A stretch of 64,000 bases of DNA from Torreya grandis (GCA_037957365.1 JARHVA010001923.1:16001-80000); one strand, 5' to 3'; positions 24,721 to 39,507 are shown, counted from the stretch's first letter. The notes: generated from the letters alone by a model not told the origin. Program-made: numbers and translations.

Positions 24721-25559
24721 TGGGCCAAGAGGTGACATATCACTTTGGTTGAATGTGACTTATTGGGTTAGAGCTAGGTTTCCAACCAAACCCTAAAATT
24801 GGTTAAGGGATATGTCATTCAAAATAGTGGATTGGATAAGGTATTCATTCAAGATTTTCTTATGGATTCTTGATTGCACAATAAATCTAAATTGGATATT
24901 TGTGTTGGCATATTTTACAATTATTCCACTGTATCAAATATCTTTTCTTAAACAATGTTAAATGGATTATTCTAAGGCTAAATGGTGGGTTAGATAATGG
25001 GTGAAGTAGTAGGTGGTTGTGGGCCTAGTATGGTAATTTTAGACTATCAAGTTGTGATTACACAATCAAGATTATATATAGGACTATTGTTACTAACTAA
25101 TGATGGTGGAGGGGGGATAGATAAGATAAGTCTTGGTTACCAATGCACTTGGGTGTGGTCATAGGTGAATGATGAGTTATTATAAGGTCCTAGTGTGGGA
25201 ATCCCTACTTGTTGGTTCACCTATGTGTGGTCATAGGTCAAAGAAGGGTTATCAGAATGATTGGATTAGTTTATTATAACTAGCAATGATGTTGTCTTGT
25301 TGAAATTTTGTTTAGGATTAATGGAAATGGTGTTAATGCTAACTCTCGAGATATGACCTATAACTAAGTTATAGTCATGTGAAATGACATGGTAGGTTTA
25401 TTGGTTGTGGCCACTATTTTGGCCTTAGTTCTATCTATTATTTTTGATTTTTTGGTTCTACTTTTGATTCTACTAATTCAACCTTTGTTGTTGATGTTGT
25501 TGTTATTGCACAAGTTGATTGTTATGTTGAGGAAATGAGTTTTGATAGATGTCAAAGTT

Positions 25560-28440
25560 TTGATTGGATGTGGAAGCTCCATTATCTAATGTGATCTCAC
25601 CATTATCCAACATATTTTGAATGAAATGTTTATTTTGCACACAACATTGCAAATTATGGCCTTTAATCCCATGAAACTCATAGAATTATTCTAGCTTGTA
25701 CCAATCTGGCATGTCTGTACCCTCATGATATTGCTCTTTTAGAATAAGGTATCTGATTAGGTTAGCTACTATGAGATTTTGAAAGACTACTTCAATTTGT
25801 TCTCCAAGGTTGGTAAAAGGATGACAAGTAGGTGGGTTTCTCCTTGGAGGAGGTGGGTTCTACAAAGACAAAGGCTGTTATAATTATTACATTTATTGTG
25901 TTGGCCTAGGTTGTGCTTGTTGTGTATGCTATGTTTGTTTTGTAGGATTAAGATGAAAAGGTGGTAATGGTTGATCAAATAGTTTTTGCACCATTTAGAC
26001 ATAGTGTGACTCTGTTACTCCATTTTTGAAAACATTATTATTATGGTTAAATTATTTTGGCTTATCATTATTATTAGCATGTTCTTGTTGTGATGCTTTA
26101 ACTTAGTTTAGATTTTGATGTTAATTATTGGTCTAATTTTAGTCATTATTTTGATTGGTTAAGTTTAGTTTTATGATCCCTTTGTTAATAATGTCTCTTT
26201 TGATCACTAAACCTTTGTTGATGATCTCTTTGAACATATGCACGTATTACAACTTTAGATAGGATATTTCACTATGTAGATTTTTGGTAAACACAACTGC
26301 TAGTTGCTTGTTTGGTAGACTATGGGTAAAATAGCTTGTAAGGGCTCTCCATCACTATAGATAACTTGAAAATATTTCACCTCATTTTTGCTTTGCTTGT
26401 GTTAAGTTGACCAGTGAAATCTCATGCTCAATATTATATGAGAAGTGTTGCACAAACTTATTTAATAGATCATTGAAGTCAGAAACTAAGTTCTTTGGTA
26501 GTTTCAAAAACCATTCCAAGGTTTGTCTAGCTAAACTTCTTGGAAATAACAATAGATAAATGTCACTATATGCCACTAGTTGACATGTAATAAATAACTC
26601 CATTAGATGTGTTTTGGGGTCACCTTTCCCTTTGTATTTGTTGAATTTGGGTGGCTCATATCCTAGAGGAATGGAATCTATAAGTACTCCATGTTAAAGT
26701 ATATGAACACACATCACCCAATTTATAATTTTTAACCTATTTCTCAGCTTAGATGGTAGCAATTACATCCTTCATTTATTGTAATTATTGCTCAAGAAAA
26801 CTTGTTGGAATATTGGCTTGGATGGATGGTTAGGAGGTCATAAGTGGATTACTTGGACTGGGGTATGATGAAAGGATTTATTAGGGTAGGTTGGATTGGT
26901 TAGGGAATGGTCTAGGAATGTGCATACATGGATTAGGGTGCAATTATTGAAATTATACCTATGGCAGTGCAATATTCTATTTGGGTTTGGATATGTATGA
27001 TTGATTTTATGGATATTGAGGCTGAGATGGAGGGATATAATCATACTATGCCTATTGTGGTTGAATAGGGACTTATTGTCAACTATTCAAACCTTGTTTT
27101 TGAATGAGAACTTATGATCCAAAACTCTATCTATGAACTTGTGGTATGTTCTACATAAAAGGTAATTGTTGCCTAGAAGGTACTTGAAGAACATTAAAAC
27201 CTCTTTGTTGCATGAATACCTATTAAGAAGTGGATGCATGTTGAATATTCAATACCTATCACTGATCAATATGAATATGTTGTTGATTAGACATCATTTG
27301 ATTTTAGATTAGTATATTGGCTTACAAGGGAAGAGGTATGTTCATTTTTACCTGGTGAGGTGGAAATGTGGTTGCCCCCTATTGAGGTGGAAATGTGTTC
27401 AACATCTATTGCATTAGGATACTTGATTATACCTACTATTGTGGAATACTACTTGTCACATTTGAGGGAGGAGTAAGATTTGACACATTTTGTTGTAGTG
27501 TAGCAATGCTTGTTGGTTGGATACTTAATCCTATTGGTTGTGCTCTTAAAGAAGTGGTTGGTTGAGGATAAGAAGTAGTTGGTTGAGGATAGGATGTAGA
27601 ATTACATACTCCTTAATTTTGAAAACCACTAACAGAGCTAGCTAAAGGCACATTTTGTTGTTGATTGATTGTTTATGTGTTAACACCACTTTGGTTTAAA
27701 TTGGACATTATTTGTGCATTACCCCCTATTTTTTGCTCAATATCCTACATAAAAGCTAAATATATTTCCTCTATAATTGGTGTATTGAACATGGTTTCTA
27801 ATGAAGTGTTTTTCATAAATGGGTCTATATCCTAATTCTCTTGACCTATCAACTCCATTAAAACTCCTATTTGAGGAGCTAGATTAATAATATGTGGATT
27901 TGATAAGGCCATATTAATGAAATTACATGCTAAATTGAGATATGTCTGGTATGATTAATGCATTTGATCAAAGTAGTCATCCATGGGACCTCTTTTTGGG
28001 ATAAACACATGAGGGTTTTGATAAGGTATTGGTATAATAGAATTAGGATTTTTAGAGGAGAATGGTTCATGAGTCTGATTATAAAACATGTTGGAAGGCC
28101 CTCTTTCTATATTTTATAAGTTTTTATACCCTTCCTCTGTGGTTCTATTAGGATCATACATTGATAGCGTTATAATGTGATAATGATGTTGTTGAGTACT
28201 TTTTGCAACTAATGGTATGCTAGATAAGTATTGGGCCATTATCTATTGATCTTGCTCCATATATGGAGGTGTACTAACCAAATAGTTGGCCAAAGGATCT
28301 TGACTTTGTCCCCCTATTTAATTTTTTTGGTGTGGATAAGAATCTATTTCCCAAATGACATTGTATTCAGTAGGGTTTTCCACAAAGTCCCCTTATATGA
28401 AAGGATTTTCATATCCTAAATTTTACATAGTTCCATTACA
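25560..28440 (-). pseudogene. Tat gag, decayed
   Basis: On the minus strand the N-terminal part (about 28430-27000) is Gln/Pro/Ser/Thr-rich. The gag domain follows at 26603-26382: LLLFPRSLARQTLEWFLKLP, then LLNKFVQHFSYN, as in Tat gag. Near 25720-25620 the frame reads FHGIKGHNLQCCVQNKHFIQN, the remains of the CDYH...GH...C motif near the Gag C-terminus of this lineage. The open frames at 25787-26002 and 26838-27044 are poor, and many Gln codons have become stops. Sequence 24721-25559 continues as broken gag-pol peptide. Confidence 0.82.
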
Positions 28441-31319
28441 TGTATAGTAAGCTATGTTCAAATTAAATGACAAATATTTCACAACAAGTGAAGGGATTAA
28501 GATTTTATAAACTCTGGAAAAGCTATGCCTTTTGAAAAGACAAAGGGTTTAAACATGATTTATCTTGGTCAAAGTGGATATGAATCTACAAAAAATTTAT
28601 GCAGAGAATTGATAAAAATAGTGTAGCATTGTATGACAAATGACAAGTGTCTGATACATGCAAATGTCACACAAAATGACCTAATAATCAAACTACCAAA
28701 CTCTATTGTCAAAACATTTTCCAAATAGGTCTAAGTTACTAGAGGGAAAAGTGAAAAGCTATCATCCTTTGATTAATAGGTCCAAACACAAAGTCAAAAG
28801 CTAGACTCAAATATGATATGCGAGGACCAATGGACAAAAAACAATAACATTCCACTTAAAAAGGATGATTTATTAATTTAACAAACTTGGAATAGTTTAA
28901 CATAGACAAGGTACATGACTCTAGGCATAAAAAATGATTTGATTGGTATAAGATGCTAAATAAGAGATGTTTGAAGATAAATTGATTTGAAAAAAATAAA
29001 AGCACAAAAAAATATAATTTTACAAATTTGAGTGATGAATTAACCCAAGCTACATAACCCAAAATAGTAAGATCTGGGTATCAACCCCATGAGTTGAGGT
29101 CTAAACCAAAATCAACCAATATTTGAATTTGAATTTGTAATAGTTAATCAAGGACTCAACTAAAGATAAACTATGAATTTGATGACAAAGAGCTAGAAAA
29201 ATTTGAACATCATGACCACACTAATCCAAGATTCAACAAGGCTCAAGTGATTTGTTGAAAATAAATGATAATGGAGATGCAAGATAAGACAAGTCTTTTG
29301 AAACAAAATGGGCAATCTAATGATGTTAACACTCTTGAAAGATGATGTGATAAGTGGTTTATGTTTCAAGACTTCAAAGACACAATATTTTGAAATGATT
29401 TGGGCAGTGCATCAGTGCCCTCCTTAATCAAGTGCTACTCCCAATGTTTTGACATAAAAAGGGAATGTTTGATAAGTTAAATCAAAGTGTCATACGGATG
29501 GCATAACACCTCAAATAGTGGAGTGATGTGGACTCATGACTTGTCAATTTATATGGTTTAAATAGTACAAGTTTTATTCTAACACACCAAGTAAAAATGA
29601 CCAAAATACACTAAGTATAATAATCCAAATCCTATCAAGGGTATGGCAATGTGGAGTTTACTAAACTAATTATTTTTTGAACATTTCTAGATGGATCAAA
29701 TGCATACAACTTTCATGTCACCATATAAAAGAAGTGCACTTTAATTAGGTGTTTATGGCACTTGAATTATTGTAAAAATGTCTTTCCCTTTTTTCAACCA
29801 CTACATCCATCATTTGCTCAGTGTAGTGTGATGTCTAATGTGCACATACATCCTAGTGCTTAACCCCAACACTAAAAGATGGTTTAACCACTCAAGCCTC
29901 CAATCCTAGTGGGGTTGATGAAGTTGAGGTTGAGAGATGAAACCCTAGGTCAAAGCTTCCATAAATAACTCATGTAAGTTAATGAAGTCCCCCTCACAAG
30001 TTCAGATGCATGAAATAAATGACACAATAGAAAGACTATATGGTCATCTCAAGATCACCCAATACTATTACAAGTTTTTGGGGAGGGATTTAAATGACAT
30101 TATTTATATTATTTGTACTAGGCTCAAAGTGAAATGAGATGGAACTTTTGATCCCAAAAGTTCCTTAAAGGGGACAGATGGGAGAGCATACACGCATGTC
30201 TCTTTTTACTAAAACACACAATCAACAAGCAAGTTTGAAAATAATTAAAGCTAGGTTAATTTCATTGCATCAAATTTAAAGTGTTTGATTAGATTCGTTA
30301 CTATCCCCTTAGCTTTAATATGTGAAAATGTAAATAATTTCAAACCACCCAAAAAAAATTTGGTACTTTTGATCCCAAAAGTTCCCTAAAGGGGATAGAT
30401 GGGAGAGCATACATGCACAAATATCTATTTACTCAAAAAAGATTAGATTAAAAAAATAATGAAAACTTGCAAAAAATCTGAAGTGTATTCAATTTTATAT
30501 CACTAAAAAAAATGTTTGGTGGTGTTATTTTAGCCCCTTGGCTTTAAGTTGTGAACTTTGAAAGAAACCACAAAAACTTAACCAATAAAACACCCTAAAA
30601 AGTTTCTTTAAACACCAAAATAAAGGATTCCTAGTTCATTTTAGACTTATAAATGAAGTGTGAAAATACTAATTTAGATTGAAATAGTTTTTTCAAATAT
30701 GTCCTACAATGAAAACGTTATAACTTTGTTTAGTCTTGAAGCCTATTTATCAAATGAGACAAGCAACTTTGAAGGGTAAAATCTATCGATATGAAGGCAA
30801 AACCCCAAAATAATAAACATGTTAAATTAGGAAAAATTTATCAAAAATATCAATAAAAAACTAAAAAAATCTAAAAAAAATAAAATAAACCTATGAAACA
30901 TGCAAACAACAAGTTAGAAGGTTAAAAACAAGAAAACCGAACATAAAAATCATAAAAACCTACAGTCAGTAATTTAGCCATAACTTTTAAAATATACATC
31001 CATTTATCTCGAAATTTTTGAAGGTTATTTATAGATCCAAGGTTCACCTCTCTACAAAAATTAAAGTCAAAATAGTTAATAAAAAACATTATTATCTCTG
31101 TACTATCCATTTTTACCAAAAAACTAGTAAATAAAAAGTGATAGTCACTAAAAGAGTCATAAATTTTAAACTAAAAATCAGATTTTAATAATTTTTTTAT
31201 AGAATTAAGATAAAACCAGTAAGAAAATCTTATAAAAATGTATTAAAAAATAGTAAATATATTAAAAATTTGAGCTATTTTAATATCCATTTTTGTTTAA
31301 AGATGTGGGATTCCCAACC
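28441..31319 (-). other. Tat 5' leader, non-coding
   Basis: About 2.9 kb without coding signal between PBS and gag. It includes a two-copy tandem repeat at 30145-30590 (entered separately) and A-rich stretches at 30830-30900. Long leaders are usual in Tat elements. Confidence 0.6.
30145..30590. repeat. Tandem repeat, 221-bp unit, two copies
   Basis: CTTTTGATCCCAAAAGTTCC recurs at 30145 and 30366, followed in each copy by AAAGGGGA-AGATGGGAGAGC and, near the unit end, by CCCCTT-GCTTTAA. Each unit opens with a 16-bp near-palindrome (CTTTTG...CAAAAG). The repeat lies in the Tat leader. Confidence 0.75.
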
Positions 31320-31341
31320 ATATCCCACCGAGCGTGCAATT
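31316..31341 (-). other. Tat primer binding site region
   Basis: Read on the minus strand, the bases just inside the 5' LTR are AATTGCACGCTCGGTGGG, a GC-rich island in AT-rich DNA at the right distance for a PBS. I do not assign the tRNA. Confidence 0.55.
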
Positions 31342-32245
31342 TGTGATCAAGAAATTTGATAAAGAGAGGAGGTTAGATCAAGTGCTAGTCTATAAAAATA
31401 TCAAATCAACATACTAACATGCTTACATCTCTAATTATGGATCTTAGGGGGAGTTTAATTAACAAACAACAATTGAAAACTTAACTAAAATGCAAAGAAC
31501 AACAATCTTTACCTTCCTTGAGAGCTTCAAATGATTTATTATTTTGGCTTGATCAGATTATACATAAGAAGTCTTCATCAATAACATATGGCTAACATCA
31601 TCTCCTCTATGCAACATTATTAAATGCTTGGTTTTATTGATGGTTTGACTCTATTTCAACATTATAATACTAGGCTTTTAGCTTTATGAATCTATTCTTG
31701 CATTATAACATTACTTTGATTGATATCTCTAAATAAAGAGCTTTAGGCTTGTTATTATAGGCTTTAAAATCCCTTAGAATGGATTAAATCTAACCATGTT
31801 TGAGTATATTAACTTTGGTTGGGTTTGTCATATTCTTAGTATATTCTTTTAGATATTTTCCAGAAGTGACAACTCACAAAGGTAATGAGTGTGTCTTATA
31901 ATGTTCTAAGATGCTCATAAATTTCCTTTTTAGTAATTAGCTTAATTAATTTATTATATCATGGGTGAAATCAATTAGGATTTGAAATTGATTTAACTTT
32001 CTAATTGATTTTTATTAGGGCGTGCAAGTTAATTAATTCTTTTTAGGCATTTGGTCATTTGTTTAATTTTGATTAATTCAATGTATGTATTTGCCTTATT
32101 TAATTAATTTAATAGGCCAAATAGATTTCATACAAGGTTATAAATCCAAATTCAAGACTAATATAAATTCTTAGTTTAAATATTTGATGATTGGTAAGAA
32201 TTAGTCTAATAGTCTGATGTAAATCCATTGGTGGCCAAATTTACA
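31342..32245 (-). repeat. Tat element 5' LTR
   Basis: It aligns with 16152-17048 from TGTGATCAAG to ATTTACA. The PBS region lies at its plus-left edge. Confidence 0.85.
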
Positions 32246-32631
32246 TGTCTATAATTAGTAATTGAGTCAACTAGATAAATATGCCAAGTTTTTTGTCTAC
32301 AAAGATAGTTATTGTTCCAAACAATGATTAGGGGACACAAAGTTGGGAATATATTGATCTTCTATTGTCTCCCATACATGAGTTTGAAACTCCTCTTGAA
32401 GGAGAGAGTAAAACTTCATCAGATACTGAATAGGGGCCAACAAAATAGAGGGTAGATAGTAAAGGAAATTTAGATTATGAAATTGAAGAATCTTTATCAT
32501 AGAAAAAGATGCCTAAGTGGGCCACTCAAACACTGAAGGAAGTGAGACCTGATGAAGGTGAGAAAATAGGCACTCAAAGTGAAAATGCAACCTCATCTTA
32601 ACTAAAAAATTCTATTGATGAAATTTAGGAC
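32246..32631 (+). pseudogene. Copia linker between integrase and RT
   Basis: The first 25 bases may still belong to the Tat LTR edge. From about 32340 the plus frame gives HEFETPLEGESKTSSDTE and later KMPKWATQTLKEV, a Ser/Glu/Lys-rich linker of copia pol, with stops. The reverse open frame at 32309-32500 is a shadow. Confidence 0.6.
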
Positions 32632-34170
32632 ATGATTGAAAAACTAACATTAGATTATTCTCATGAGGAACTCAATGTTTCATTTGATTTAAAACCAAAA
32701 AATTTCAAACAAGATGAAAATCTTGACTCTTGGATAAAAGTAATGAAAGATGAGTATAATTCACTATTAAAAAATGGGACTTGGAATCTGGTTGATCCAC
32801 CATATAATTACAAACTAGTTGGCTACAAGTGGGTCTATTGAAATAAATACAAGGTAGACAAATCTCTTTACAAGAACACAATAAGGCTTATCACAAAGGG
32901 GTATACTCAAAAGGAAGAGATTAACTACAATGAAACCTTTACACCTACATCAAAATGCACTACCATTCAGACCATGTTGGCTCTAGCATCTCACAATGGA
33001 TGGAAATTTCACCAAATGGATGTCAAAAATACATTTATGAATAGAGACCTCAAGAAAAATATGTACATGACACAACTTGATGGTTTTTTAGTAAAGGGAT
33101 AAGATCAAAAGGTGTGCAAACTAAAAAAATCATTGTATGGTTTGAAATAATCCCCTAGAGCATGGTACAAAAAACTGGCTGAGCACCTTATAAACATGAA
33201 CTTCAAACATTTTGAGTTTGAAGATGCAAATATTTTCATTAAAATAGTTAACAATGTAGTTGTATTTGTGGTGGTGTATGTTGACAATTTATTCAGCATA
33301 GGGAACAATGAATGGAATACTACAAAATTTAAATCAGAGTTGATGAAAAGTTTTGAAATGACTGATGTGAGTTATCTTCATTACTATCTGGGTATTGAAG
33401 TAATTCTAAAACCAAATTATTTATTTGTCACTCAGAATAAGTACATTGGTGACATTATGAGCAAGTTTGGAATAGAAGATTGTAAGCCTCTCATCACACC
33501 CATGGAATAGAATCTCAAATTAACATCTAAAGATTTAATATATTTAGTTGATGCTTCTAAATATAGATAGTTCATTAGAAGTCTAATTTATATGACTACC
33601 ACTTGACCAAATATATCATATGTATTTGGTGTCTTCTTAAGATTCATGCAACAACCTAGGGAGTCATTGGGTAGCAGCAAAAAGGTTTTTTAGATATCTC
33701 AAAGGCACACAAAATTTTGGGCTTAAATACTCTAGGGAAAGAGACTTCAAACTGGTTGAGTATTCAGATTCTAACTATGCTGGTAATCATGAAGATGAAA
33801 AGTCCATGTTGGGTTTTCTAATGAATTTGGGAATAATAGTTGTCAGTTGGAAATCCAAGAAGCAATCAATATCAGTAATTTCTTCAACAGAGGTAGAATA
33901 TATGGCCACTTTAGAGGCAATTAAAGAGATCTTGTGGCTAAGAAGGGTTCTTTTAGATTTGTAAGAGCAACAAGCTTTGTCAACACTTCTCATGGTTGAT
34001 AACACTTTTATAATCCAGATGGCAAAAAATCTAGTCTTTCATGACCAAACCAAGCATATCAATAACAAATTTCATTTGATTCAGCACTATGTGAAATATT
34101 TTAGTGTCAAGCTAAAACATTGCTCGATAGTAGAACAACTAGCAGACATCTTGATAAAGGTGCTTGGATG
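32632..34170 (+). pseudogene. Copia reverse transcriptase and RNase H, decayed
   Basis: RT opens with DSWIKVMKDEYNSLLKNGTW and LVGYKWVY (32632-32841). It goes on with LITKGYTQKEEINYNETFTP near 32888, HQMDVKNTFMN near 33010 and KLKKSLYGLK near 33120. The catalytic motif reads YVDN at 33277-33288; the family form is YVDD, so one metal-binding Asp is lost. LHYYLGIEV follows. RNase H (about 33750-34170) has a YSDSNYAG motif, SWKSKKQSISVISSTEVEYMA and, near the end, HINNKFHLIQHYV and EQLADILIK. Frameshifts near 33650-33740 split RT from RNase H. Confidence 0.9.
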
Positions 34171-34224
34171 AATGTTTTTGAAAAGTTTAGAGGAATGCTT
34201 GGTCTAAAAATAGCCCATATGGAT

Positions 34225-34235
34225 TAAGGGAGGGA
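34225..34235 (+). other. Copia polypurine tract
   Basis: AAGGGAGGGA lies directly before the TG start of the 3' LTR, as expected for plus-strand priming. Confidence 0.85.
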
Positions 34236-34452
34236 TGTAATATTAGTTAGATAATATTTCCTAATTCCTAGGTGTATTTGCTCATTTATTTTTATCTTCT
34301 TGTGTGTAGCTCAAGAGTCGCGTAGGAATATGAATGGACTATTTAGTAGGTGAAGTGATAAGTCACAATTTTGGATTTATAATGTTTGATTTGCTTCATT
34401 TCAAATTAAATCATGAAATATAAATTTCATTACCATTCCATCTAGCCTGTCA
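34236..34452 (+). repeat. Copia 3' LTR
   Basis: 217 bp, TGTAATATTAG to CTGTCA. Same length as the 5' LTR, with about 23 substitutions between the two. Confidence 0.92.
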
Positions 34453-34855
34453 TAATAGAGAGAGAATTTTATAGTTAAATGAGTTAGATAAAATGATAAT
34501 AGAAGCTTTGAAGCAAACAGAGATGATGCAATACCAAAGGAAACAATGGCATGATTTGAACATCAAAGAAAGATAGTTCAAAGGAGATTGGGTACTTTTG
34601 TATGATTCTAAGTATTAGCACTTTAAAGATAATTTGAGAACTATATGGATCAAACCATTTCAAATAAATCAATTTTTTATAATGGTTTAGTATAATTACT
34701 ATCTATATATGGTAATCAGAATACACTCCTAATTAATGAACATATGTTGAATTTGTACCAAAAACCTTTCAGTAAACAAAAATTCATCCAGCTAGTACAA
34801 AATGATTTTGACCCCATGGAAGAAATCAAAGTTTCCATGACTATTGATCCTTAAA
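34453..34855 (+). pseudogene. Outer gypsy integrase, 3' part
   Basis: Continues the frame broken at 12448. It reads RERILQLNELDKMIIEAL, then QRKQWHDLNIKER, FKGDWVLLYDSKY and a HFKDNLRTIWIKPFQI stretch, the usual C-terminal domain of gypsy integrase. Then comes a polyprotein tail (LLINEHMLNLYQKPF). The fit across the copia element shows both halves came from one gene. Confidence 0.82.
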
Positions 34856-35847
34856 TACAAGATGGCCTTAATAAAGTAAGAAGATCCACCTCTTCTCTAA
34901 AAATGCAAAAAAATAAATATTAATAAAAATTCAACAATGAAAATCCTTAAGGACGTTGTTGATATTCATGACCAAAAACCCAGCTTGATCGTTGATCATG
35001 TACTATAAGATGAGCCTTGATTTAAGAAAAAACCAATAAATGGTTGGTCAAGGGAAAAAAATTAAAAATAAAAAATAAATTAGAAAAGGTGAGTTAAGAA
35101 ATTGAGGAGTAATGATTGATTCTCCTTATTCCAAAGTAATAAACATTGATGTTGTCTTATTCTATACCATTCCTTAAACTAATTCATACAATTTATTTTG
35201 TTAGAATAGTTGAAGAAGGACAAACAAAGACAACATCATTGTTTTTTAAAGGTATAGCGTTTATTCTTTTACTAAGGGTTAGCTTTTGAATTTATAAGTC
35301 TACACATATATGCTCAAATATTTGATAAAGTTTCCATAAGTTCTAGGTGAATTATATTCCCACATCAATATGAAATATTTTCAAAAAATTACATTTTGGA
35401 ACTTGACCACATGCTATCAACTTTGTCCTATCAATTCATAAACACTTCCATGATGACTTTGTCTTTATCATCATATCACAACTCATGTGGGAAAGTAATT
35501 GATAAATAATTGGTGGCATGATGATTATGAATAAATGAAAAGGCAATAATCAGTAGTCATTATTAATTATGGCATGATCAATTTGAATTGTCATCATCAC
35601 TCAACATGCTTGGGAGATTTGGGTTTTGTTCATAACATTGAAATAAAAAGGATACCATTTCTATCATAATCCTTTGCTTTCTAGCAAAGTGTCATTTCCC
35701 TCTTGAGTAGAGTTGTAGATTGATTGTGTCTTGTGTAAAACTAAAAAATTTATAATGGGACAAAAAAAAATTGAACCTAAATCTATAGATAGTCTCTTAA
35801 GAGATGAACAAGCAAAATAAGTGTTTGCAGTAGTAGGATGACTTGAG
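34856..35847 (+). other. Outer gypsy internal region after integrase
   Basis: About 1 kb without a recognised domain between the pol end and the post-pol ORF. The open frame 35664-35855 (-) lies on the wrong strand and lacks motifs. Confidence 0.5.
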
Positions 35848-36743
35848 TTTCTCATGAAATTCTATGGTTTTGATGAGACCCTAGTTATAGATTTCATCCT
35901 CTAATTGAAGAAGGAATTTTACATTGTTAAGGGCATGCAAATTACATCCTCTAGCTAGGTTATTAGTTAATTATCTATAATTCTAGACGAAGGGGCCAAT
36001 ATTGTAGTAATATCCTCCTTCAACAACCTCATCCATATTTTCAATAGCAAGGGAGAACTAGTGCCAATGTATGTTCAAGATGTCAATGGTAGAATCAAAG
36101 GTATCAATAGAGATTCCTTGTCTAAACCTTAGAGGTTTGTATCTTTTTAGATTATCAAATACCTAACTTTGAGTATTAGTGTAGTGTTTTAAGTAGTATT
36201 GTGATGAGAATGTTGATTTTTCTAAGGTATGGCATGAAAAAAATCCATCATTGAATCAAATTACCCTCATTTTTGTTAGGTTCCATTCAAGTCATGACTA
36301 TGAGGTACCCTAATAACCCATTTTCCATCTTTTATCATGGACTCATTTAATTGATAATTCAACATCATTTTCTACAACAAGATCAGGGCATAGAAGCTTG
36401 GATTGATTTTTGTGAAGGGAAGAAGAGGAAATATCTCATAATTGCTAAGAACATACCACAAGATCCTCTTGATTAGAGCTCTAGGGCTCCACCAAGGGTT
36501 TATTCTTCTAAAGTGGTTACTCCTAAGTCAATTTAAAGTATAAGATCAACTTTTATGGCTATTTCACTCAGACCTCCAAGTCCCCTCAATGTAATTGCAT
36601 CATCAGAGCCAAGAGAAAGATTAAGACTTAGGTCTTCCAAAATAAACCCTAAGCCATCTTCCCTAACTATTTATACATAGGAACCCATTCAAATTATAGA
36701 AGATGAACCATCAACAAACCCTATTTCACATCGTTCACCTCAA
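35848..36743 (+). pseudogene. Outer gypsy post-pol ORF, N-terminal part
   Basis: From about 35855 the plus frame reads MKFYGFDETLVIDFIL, then KEFYIVKGMQITSSS and a VIS-LSIILDEGANI stretch. The spacing of conserved-looking positions (FYGF..., V.G..I..., VI..L, ..EG) recalls the uncharacterised 'putative plant transposon protein' domain found after pol in some plant retroelements; that match is from memory and weak. Further on (about 36380) it reads GIEAWIDFCEGKKRKYLII and a basic Ser/Pro-rich stretch up to RSPQ at 36743, where the short minus-strand element is inserted. Shifts and TAG/TAA stops break the frame. Confidence 0.55.
36739..36743. other. Target site duplication CTCAA (left) of short minus-strand element
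   Basis: CTCAA at 36739-36743 and 39898-39902 flank the element. Removing the element and one copy joins SP-Q to EVSHEE in one reading frame. Confidence 0.85.
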
Positions 36744-37148
36744 TAATGGGATCAAATAAAAATATACACAAATAAATTGCATAGAGAGCCAAACATAGAG
36801 ATATTTATTTTAAAACACACAATATAATATTATTGACCATATTTAAAACTCATATGGGTAATACATTTATATAGGAAAAGTCTTTACTATAATTGGAGAG
36901 ATCATATCTCCATATATCTCTCTCACAATATCTCTTCACACCCTATGAATATGCATATACCTATAATATCTCATACGTAAATAAAAACTAACTTATTTAT
37001 GTACTATTGTTATAACTCACAATAATAATACAATATATTCTAACAAATACATTCCAAAAACTAACTATATGTAATAGTGAATTATTACTCTCATAATTAT
37101 TCTCATTAAAATATACAAATTAATGTGAGGGATAATTATTACCTAACA
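36744..37148 (-). repeat. 3' LTR of short minus-strand element
   Basis: About 405 bp, aligned end to end with 39508-39897; shared phrases include GGAGAGATCATATCTCC and AACTATATGTAATAGTG. Confidence 0.85.
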
Positions 37149-37160
37149 TTCCCCACCTTA
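37149..37160 (-). other. Polypurine tract of short element
   Basis: On the minus strand, TAAGGTGGGGAA directly precedes the TGTTAGG start of the 3' LTR. Confidence 0.75.
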
Positions 37161-39493
<2,333 letters not shown>

Positions 39494-39505
39494 ACTCTGA
39501 TACTA
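39494..39505 (-). other. Primer binding site of short element
   Basis: The minus strand reads TAGTATCAGAGT, which matches the initiator-tRNA-Met PBS TGGTATCAGAGC at 10 of 12 positions; both changes are transitions. Confidence 0.8.
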
Positions 39506-39507
39506 GA

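Larger units (their letters stand above)
16152..32245 (-). mobile_element. Tat-lineage Ty3/gypsy element nested in copia, minus strand
   Basis: About 16 kb element with LTRs at 16152-17048 and 31342-32245. Read on the minus strand the order is 5' LTR (right), PBS, long leader, gag, protease, RT (YVDD), RNase H, a second RNase H domain, integrase, a non-coding tail with minisatellite, 3' LTR (left). The second RNase H marks the Tat lineage of plant gypsy elements. The LTR edge on the plus-right side is uncertain: it is 17048/32245 if TG...CA is required there, but loose similarity continues to about 17060/32269. I could not find a clean target duplication. All frames carry stops. Confidence 0.87.
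12449..34452 (+). mobile_element. Ty1/copia retrotransposon nested in outer gypsy integrase
   Basis: LTRs of 217 bp lie at 12449-12665 and 34236-34452. They differ at about 23 positions by my count (around 11 percent). A perfect initiator-tRNA-Met PBS follows the 5' LTR and a purine tract precedes the 3' LTR. Gag, integrase, RT and RNase H are in copia order on the plus strand. The element is about 5.9 kb once the inserted minus-strand gypsy (about 16152-32245) is removed. Joining the gypsy sequence on both sides restores a continuous integrase reading frame, which fixes the insertion point. All frames carry stops. Confidence 0.92.
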
